The notes below the pieces were generated by a model, which searched no databases, had not been told where the DNA came from, and worked only from the letters and a program-made list of their open reading frames with translations. Of a stretch of DNA of 64,000 nt, positions 51,901 to 61,317 are shown piece by piece (position 1 is the stretch's first letter; each line of letters starts with the position of its first letter). The stretch comes from Distichodus sexfasciatus (Eukaryota > Chordata > Actinopteri > Characiformes > Distichodontidae), in NCBI GenBank assembly GCA_032718565.1, contig JAVGVS010000516.1, positions 153,197-217,196 of the forward strand. Direction: 5' to 3'. The position numbers were made by a program, and so were the translations under genes.

Positions 51901-54900
51901 TAATATAATGCAGTAGGTTTTACATCAAACAATGCATTATCACTCACAGTGCACATCTGAACATCTTTATCCACCGCCTCAAGCTCTGCCTGCTGTCGGT
52001 TTGTCAAAAGGAGTGCTGGAAACTCAGGAAAAAATAAAGATGTCGGAAGCAAAAACATTTATTACCACAATTACATCTCTACTTTCCTCCTCTCGCTCTC
52101 TTTATCTTTCATTTTCACTTGAGAATTGGATAAAATAAACACTCAGACATTCTTGCGGTCTACTATCCATCTCTTTCAGTTTTACGTTTCGTCTCCTCTC
52201 ACTTCTTATCTTATTATTCTACAGGGTGAGGCAGGTCTACCTGGTCAGCCGGGTGAGGTGGGAGTCCGAGGAGAACGGGGCATGCAGGTAGGATTAAACA
52301 CGGGTTGTGATCAGTCCCAATTTCATAAGAATATAATGTGTCATATCAGGACCAACCACCAGATGAGGCTGATGCAACATATCCTGTGTAGGTTTTACAT
52401 CACAAAGCTTTGACACCAGATTAAATGTAAGACCAGTGTTGGGGAGTAACGGAACACATGCACCGGCGTTACGTATTTAGAATTGTATTTAACTGTATTT
52501 AACTGTATTCCGTTACAGTTAGCGTTTAAATAGGTGATAATTAGAATACAGTTACTTTGTTGAAATAAATGGATTACACGGCGGTCTTTTCCTGTTTCAT
52601 ATGTTAGTCTATCCCCTCTCTATCCCCTCTCTATCCCCTCTCTAATTTTGGAAAATCCACGCTTTGCCCAAACCCAAACAAAACACGCAATAAGAGGCTC
52701 TAATGTAAGCGTCCTGTTAATGTTGGTGGCGTCAGTTACACAATGGACCCGGAGCCAGTACAACAGAGCCAGCAGTGCCCGGGCAGGAATGCATTTCTTA
52801 CTCTGAAATTTCGTCTTTGCTCCTCCACCTACAGTAAATATATTGTCTATTCAGGGAGATTTGGGCTTAACAGCCAGTTGGTAGAGAAAACAAACAGGAA
52901 TTTGCAGGATGTGATTGCTACATTCATGTAGTTGTAAAAAGCATGACAATATATTAAGTAATCCAAAGTATTCAGAATACGTTACTCACATTGAGTAACT
53001 TAACGGAATATGGTACAGACTACATTTTGGGGCATGTATTCTGTAATCTGTAGTGGAATACCTTTTAAAAGTAACCTTCCCAACACTGTGTAAGACCAAC
53101 CAAATCAATCTAAAAACATGCACATTAGGCGTTCAAATGTCTGCTAATATTGAATATTCCTCTTGTGCTCACACTCAGACAGGAGATGCCCAGATTGTCA
53201 ACGTATCAGTGCTCGTTATTAGTTAAGGCAGCAGCGTAGAAGTTTTTTTTTATATCTGTCAGTCCTAGTGCAAACAAACTTTAAGACTATTATTGTGTTA
53301 AATGGCTCTCAGACGCGCACATGGAACCACAGCTTTCACCTACACACTAATTTCCCGGTCGAGGGTTAAGCCTAGTCCTAGACGAGCTTTGAGTATGAAT
53401 GGTAAATCCTCATTGGTACTACAACTCAGTCCAAGATTAGGCTTAATCCATGGGCAAGAAGCCAGCGCTAAAGGTTTTAGAAAAAAAGCTGTACAGAACT
53501 CCTACTGTATTGAATTAACACTGACTTTTAAAGCTAAATTTTTCTTTAGGTCTTGAACAGAGAGAGCGTGTGATTTTGAAGGAAAGAATATTTCAGTTTT
53601 CCAGTCCTCGTGTTCCAGATCTAAAACCTTGTCCACTTCTGTGCAGGGCGAAAGAGGACGGGATGGAGTTCTGGGACCAAAAGGTGATAAAGGAGACAAG
53701 GTGAGAATGAGAATTTACCTTTAAAAACCTCTTTCCTCAATTTTTGTATCAGTGTTACAAAGCTGCTAATGCACAATGAGACAGGAAACGGCTAAATACA
53801 GACATTGAACCGCAACACGCAGGCATAACTTGTCCACACTTGTTTTATAATTATTTAACCCGTAACATACCAAGCCTAGGTCGTCAACGTGGTTTACTAA
53901 GCTGGGGTCATCAGAGGACCCCTCGGTTTTTCTTTTATTTCTCAGTTGTTTGTTGCGGTAGATTACTCAAAATAGGTTTTTTGGGTTTATGAAACTATAT
54001 TTTGGCATACTTTGTTCAACAATATTTTGTTTATTTATTTCAACAGTAGTAATAGTAAACAAAATATAATGCATGTACTCTTATTCATAAAAGTGTTTAC
54101 ATTTTCCGGGTCACTTACATCGCACTCATCCAACAGCCAAACAATCTCATCATCTGAGCTTTGTTGGCGGGACATTTTTCAAACTTTGCAACGTTCAAAA
54201 TCTGTAAAAAAGACAAGAATTGATCATCCAAATTTCTAACTTAGCATACCAAGTTTTAATTTTTTTACGTATATATATATATTCGTCTGAAACTGATGTG
54301 GGACATACAAAAATCAAGAAAAAATTAGTTGTTATAGTTACGGCAGGATCACTAAAAATGTCACTCTGGGGTCCTCCGAGGACCGCCCTTGGTATGTTAA
54401 TGGTTAAAGAGGCTTTTCATTTTTGCCCAAGTGATTAACTGTGCAGACCAACTTCTGGAGCTAATTTAGAAAGTTTCTATGAGTTTTTAATGCGATTTTG
54501 AAGTCAAAAGTAAAATTTAAAAAAGCGTTACAAGTTAAAAAGACAAGCTTCCAGCGAGCAGCAAAATCCCTGTTCCGTTTTTAACTCCTTGTCAGCTAAA
54601 TTTAGTGTATTTCAGAGTTGGGTGTATGGTTTGACCTCTAGTTTTGCCCAGTTACATGCACATGGTGAGAGAGAAACTTCAAACACCTTGAACACTTAAA
54701 GTGGGGCAGTTGGTAGTGTAAGGGTTAGGGTGTTCGCCCCGTGATCGGAAGGTTGCAGGGTCGAATCCTGGACCGGTAAAGTGTCACTGAGGTACTTATG
54801 AGCAAGGTACCGTCCCCAAGCACTGCTCTCCAAACATTGCCCATGTCAGCTGCCCACTGCTCCTTCACCGATGGGTCAAATGCAGAGGTCACATTTGATT

Positions 54901-57900
54901 GTGGTGCACTGGGTGCTGTGCTGTGGTGTGTTCACAATGACAAAATAATCACTCACTTTCACTTTAAATGCAAATCAAAGAAAGAATATAATTTTCAGTG
55001 CTATTTTGCATGTTCAAAAATGTTTGAAAGTGTATTTTTTCCCCCAACAGAGTAAGGCATGAGCTCGTTAGCAAGACGCCACCTGTGTGCACTAATGAGC
55101 TGCACTCCTTAATGAAGGCAGTCTAATTAATGAAGTCAGGAGCTGGAGCTTAATCTACTTGCACTGCAGGAATTCTTTGAGCTTTACTGCGTCTTATATT
55201 GTGAGTCTCTGCATACGCAGTGATGCGGAACAGTAATAAGATGAGGCCGTTTATAATCATTTTTGCAGAGGAAACGTGGAATGATGTGATGTATGGAGGT
55301 TTCAGGTGGTTTTAGGACTCACAACATGTGCAAGGCTTTAATAAATTGTGACCCTCCACGGCAAAACCAGTCGCTTGTCGCAAACTTTCAAAATCTCCTG
55401 TCACGCCAAGTGAGAAACAGAGAAATCTGCCTTTGAAGTTGACTATCGCCGTAGCACTCACAGACGCTTGGTGCGGTCGCGGCTACGTTTGTATTTACGG
55501 TAGCCTACGCTGCATTCACAGCCACACGGATAGCCTACCTGCGTTAGGTTAACTGAACTCGGGAGACGGAGATGGATTCCGGAGAAATATCTTCACGCTA
55601 GTCAACCAGTGGATTTAGCGTAAATATTGAAGTAGAGCGGTCAAAACAGAAACTTTTAACATTCTGCTGGAATTGAATTCCTTACCTCAAGAAAGTCACG
55701 TTTTTAGGATGGAAAGGGTAAGTTTTTCAGCAACATTTATTCACAACAGTACAGGATAGACCTTCCACTGTTTCAAAACAGTAAAAACAAAAAATCCACA
55801 ATTTCACCCCACGCAACATAAACGCTCGTTTTCCTCGGAAACCTCCGTTGCGACAAGCGACTGGTTTTGCCGTGGAGGGTCACAATTGTTGATACAAGTC
55901 AGTTTTGTGTTGCATTCACTGTTATTAAAGTTGTTTTTGAGTTCAGCATAACTGTTCAACATTCAGTTTTTCTCTCTCCACTTATAGGGTGAAGTCGGAT
56001 CCAGAGGACCCCCAGGAGTCCCAGGAAACGTGAGTACAGTAGATTTCAGAAACAAAATGATCCAGTTGATTTAGGGCCTGTTTACACACATGTGGACATT
56101 TTTATAAACACATTTTGTTATCTGTTTGGGCCTTTCTTTTACAGAGTTTTGGGCATCTCAAATGCATATTTTTTTAAAACACCCTCCAAAGTGAAGATTT
56201 TTCAAAACACACTGGATTCTGTGAATACGTGTAAATGAGTAAAAAAGTTTAGTTCTGTTGCCTTTAAAGGCTTGTGTCCACCAAATGGGTTTTTTTTTGC
56301 GCTGAGAGCGGTCGAAACCTCACTTCCTGAGCGTTTTCTCGGCGCTTCTCTCAATGCTTGTTGTTGCTAAGTTATGAAAAGCGTCATCGGGCACTTCCAC
56401 GTTCGTTCCTATTGCATGTGAACATTGTAACATTGAACATTGTTCCTTTGAGATCGGTAGTTCAGTCGACATAAAAGAGATTATCTTTACAATGGGGAGA
56501 AATGGCATCTTGTCATTAGCGGCAGCGTTCGAACTAGACGCCCACATGTCTTCGAGACGTAGAGATTGGATGCACGAGATAAACCGTGCAAGAAAACAGC
56601 TGGGAGAGTAGCACCGATTAGGGGTTCGATCACATAATTGTAGTGTTTTGTGTAAATAAAGCCAAAATAATCTTCTCCAGCCACTCCAGATACGCCGCCA
56701 TTGTTGTTAGTGAGTTCTTGACTGTGTATGTCCCGCCCCTTCCTTGATTTTGATTGGCTAGCATTGGTGACATTGATGAGTAGGGATGCACCGATCGATC
56801 GGCCAGCGATTGGAATCAGACAATTTTTGGCCTGATCGGTGACCAACCGATCACTCACACGTATTCCCGATTTCAAACCAATCTTGCACATGCGCATTAC
56901 TTGCAGCACAGCCACGCGCGCATTCAGGCAGCGCTCACACGTACGCTCAACGGAGGCGTTTCTCATTCACTTTGAATGGGGTGACATCGTGCGGCGACGA
57001 AATGAATTTTGGGTGCGTGAGCATGGCGTCACATCAATGCCAAAACTAGAGCGCGCAAAATGGCTTGCCGCAAAAAATTCGCGGGCGTAAATTTCAAAGT
57101 CGCGCGCGCAAATGTGAAACTCAAGAGCACAAAATCAAGAATCAAGTGCGCCGTTGTGATAATATTGTGCGTATTTTTCCTCTCGCGAATGTCTTTTTTC
57201 CTCTCGATGTGTTAAATGTCCTCGCGTGCGAAGTAGATGACCGACGAGCGGCTTTTTTTGCTCGAGTGAGATTTCTGCACGTGGTTTGAAAGGGGGCGGG
57301 TTTTGGCAGCTTCTGCCTGCGAATCCTATTGGCTGATGGCTCCTGGTCTTGTGATTGACTGCACACTACAGACAGTTTTTACAGAAAAACCAAAGATGAC
57401 AGAGGAAGAGGAACGGCGACAGGTTGATTAAACGCAAGTTATAGTTTATCAACCTTATAATTATAATTTAATAGTTAGGTCTTACACGTTTAATAAGCAC
57501 GCAATCAATGGCTCCCCTTGCTCACTGTCTGTCCCCAATTCAACATAAACACAGATGCACAAGTCAATCACAAGATGATCACCAGATGATCAGCCGTTTT
57601 CCATAGTTGAGGATACAGGCTTCAGAAATCTGATAAATCACCTCTTTTCGTACGTCGAGTTACTGGAGTTGTTACATTTTACATTTTACGAGTTACATTT
57701 TATTTATTTAAATGGGTAAAGAAAATTTGTGATGAAAATAAAGCATTATATTAAAGAAAATTAGATTTTTGTTTGTATTTGCTGTAGAGATGCCACTATT
57801 ATATGTCACTATTATAAAAGTAACTAGTAAACAGGGAAAGTAACTACTGCGGTACATTAAAAAAGTTGAAACCCATTTTTTCGTGTCGATGTCGTCTACT

Positions 57901-60900
57901 ACTCGCAGCAGCTCTAATTTTCTGTTATCTGGGAAAAAAATCGGTATCAGAAAAATTGGTATCGGCCGATCACACTTACAAAAAAATCGGTAATCGGAAT
58001 CGGCCAAGAAAATTGCAATCGGTGCATCCCTGTTGATGAGCCCTGCACTGTTCTAGTAGTTGAACAGATTTCAACTTGAAGCGCTCTGAGCGCTGGGGTG
58101 AAAAACCGTCTCCACCGGCGTCTTTTTTTCCTGCTGTGTTTTAAATAAACGTATAAAAAAGTATGCGTTTATAAAGATAAACGCATACGTGCAAACGGGC
58201 CCTTAATCAGTTCTAATTGTTCCGAATTGATGCCGTTCACTGCTTCAGTATATTTCTGTTTCAATGTAATGTGTCTGATTTCCCACTAGGTGGCCAATGT
58301 GATTCCAGAACCTGGTTTACCAGTATGTTATCAAATTTGTCTCTAATCACACCTCTGTTATCGGTCTTACATAGAAAATCTGATAATGACTTAAAATGTA
58401 ATAATACAGCATGTTCAGTCTTGATGTAGATGTCTAACATAGTCTTGTAGACGTCTGGTGTGTTTATTTTATTCCAAATGTTTTGTCACAAATTTGTTTT
58501 TAATGTAATATAATCCGTTTGATTTGTTTAAATCCGGTTTGTAGGGGACGCCTGGAGAGAAGGGAGAAAAAGGAGACCAAGGAAAACCCGGCGAGGTGGT
58601 AAGTGTCTGTAGCAACGAGTCCTTCTTTTATTGAATTGATATCTGCACGCTTGTGGATGCAGGCGTCATGGTGGCAGCAGAGAGGGAACCTCGTAGAGAG
58701 GGACAATGGAAGAGAGAGAGAGATACATCGACTAAGCAAGGTTTTAACGTGGTTTTCTATAACATCTTTCACATTCACTTACCAAAACTACAAGAGATGG
58801 TGCTTAACCTGTTAAGCCCTGAGACTGTTTTACAGATTTTTGCTCTAAAAAAGATAATATAAAATAAAATGTGTATCTCAGCAACCACAATGTCTATTTT
58901 TATACTTTTGGTGTCATTATAAAGGTAACACTTGTGAAATTACTGTGGAATCAGCGTACATGTTACTGGGTCAGAATAAAGGAAGATGCAACACAGCAGA
59001 ACATGAAAAATATTAACAAAAAAAATATTATCTGCGTAATCTGCGGAGTCTGGGCTTTCATATGATATACGGTCTGCATGGTTAGCCGTAGTAGTATAGA
59101 TTCTACAGCCGTTTTTCTTCCACATAGACCTGCGCAGTGTTTTTGTTCTTTGTTTATTTATGTGTTTGCTGTTGGAATTGTGTTATGTTTAGGTGGAATT
59201 TGTTTGAGATTTTTACACGAGATTCTATCGGTGAGGTTGATGTGCCGCATGCATAGGTTTGTTTAGGTTTACCGACTCTTTAAAGCCTTCCCGTAGTGTT
59301 AATTTCGTCAGACAAATGTGTTCGTCAACGACCCTCTTTCCCACGACTAAGACGAGACGATGACGAGACTGCACCAATGTTCTAAAAATACTGACTAAGA
59401 CTGTGTTAATGTGCCTTATTGTTTAGGAATAAAAACGAGACTAAAATGTTTTTCATGAAATAAAAACGAAAAACAAAAACTCCCTCCTCGTTTTCCTCTA
59501 CACAAGAGACCACCAGAGCTCCTGTCATGTGTTTGTGCCAGCAATTCGTCTACGTCGTGTTCCTGCGCCCCTCCAGCCGCAAAACTACATGCAACTACTT
59601 GCGCCAGAGGTTATTATTACATTTAATCAATATTTTAGCGGTGTGGAACACAATTCAACTGGAATGATAAACAAAAATCATCTCTGGAATAAAAAATAAA
59701 AAAGACTAAAATGTTTTAACGAAAACCTGACTAAAATACCTTGAGTTTTCGTTTGACTAAAACGAGACTAAAATGTTGAGACTTTTAGTCGACTAAAACA
59801 TGACTAACAAAAACTGATATGTGAATGACTAAATATGACTGAGACTAATAAGGAACTTTGACACAAGACTAAGACTAAATTAAAAAATGGGCGACAAAAT
59901 TAACACTACCCTCCCGTTCTGACCTGTGCCGGGGGCGATCGGGCTCAAGCCGTTAAAGCACACTTCCATGTTGACACAAGTTCCTCCCTCATCTTCCTCT
60001 TCCTCACTTGATTATAGTGGCATGTATTCGTGGAGTCGCTGGCTTACATTAAGTGTGAGAAACATTAGCATCCTAAAATAGAATTTTGATACATAGATGG
60101 TGTCTGGTAGAGATGCAGCAGTACAGTGGGCCCACGGTTCGGTGCGTATCACGGTTTTTGGGCCACGGTATCAGTACGGTTGCGGCAAGTTAATGTTATC
60201 TTAGCTCTAACATCCAGTAGGTTCTATTTCTAGATTTGAAACAGTTATTCGAATAATTCGTTTACAAAAAATGGTCGAGGCAATTTAGATTCGAAGCTTC
60301 GTTTAATTCTTTTCACCGGTTAGAGCACGCTCCGCTTGTGTTTCACATGGACACTTATTAGTGACGTTTTCAGTTCCGCGATCAAGGCAAGAGCTGACCC
60401 CTCTGCATGTGAAAGTATCTGTGAGATATTCCCTGCACAAAAACAGAAGTAAATGCGTAAAAACGCATAAATGACATTTTAATGTAAACACACGCGCTGT
60501 TTGTGAGCGTCATTACTCGCTAAAACGCGTCAAATCTCCCCCTTGATTACAGACTAAACTCATATTTGAGCTGATAACTAACCACAACAACCAGCGCGCC
60601 ACTCACAATACAGCCATTTATTGAGATGTTCAGAGTTTATTCTGGAACGAGCGTCCATCGCTTTATTGTGATGCGGCTCCAAGTGGCGCTCTGAGGATTG
60701 TGGGAAATGTAGTTCTCTCCCAGAATTGCCAAAATGAGGCCAAAATGAGTCCAAGTTGGTTCAAAATTACCCAAAACTTCAGTATTTCTTCATTTTTAAT
60801 TTAGCCGATTTTTTTTTCAATTCCATCAGAATATGGAAAATATATACATGTTATAACAAATACATGTTACAGTTCTTCTTTCCTATTGATTACTCTCTAA

Positions 60901-61277
60901 CATTATACAACTGAAAACAAACCTGATCAATTGAAAATGGAGAAGTACTAAAGTTCTGGGAACTTTAATCCCTGAGAACGTGTGCACAGTGACCACATTA
61001 TAAAAATTAAAGTTTAACGTCGGCCGTACCAAACTATCGCGGTTCACCTCAGTGTATCGACTCGAGCGGGTCGTACCGAACGGTACTCATGACCAAAGCA
61101 TCATCCACAAGCACTGCTCCCCGGGCGATGGCCACGTCAGCTGCCCACTGCTTACGGATGGGTCAAATGCAGAGGTCACATTTGATTGTGGTGCACTGTG
61201 TGTGCTGTGCTGTGTTCACAATCACAAATAATCACTCTCTTTCAGGTCTTTCTGCCTCTCTGTTTTCCCTTTGACAG

Positions 61278-61317
<40 letters not shown>

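Larger units (their letters stand above)
56073..58203. mobile_element. Outer MITE with GGGCC ends and TTA flanks
   Basis: TTAGGGCCTGTTTACACACA at the left and, inverted, TTAAGGGCCCGTTTGCACGT at the right. The TTA repeat on each side suggests a Harbinger-like target. It carries two further nested elements and fills the intron before the hinge exon. Confidence 0.6.

Noticed and set aside
56487..56966. 159-codon minus-strand frame
   Set aside because: It runs across the boundary of two nested transposons (the duplication at 56773-56780), so it cannot be one ancestral protein. No domain was recognised.
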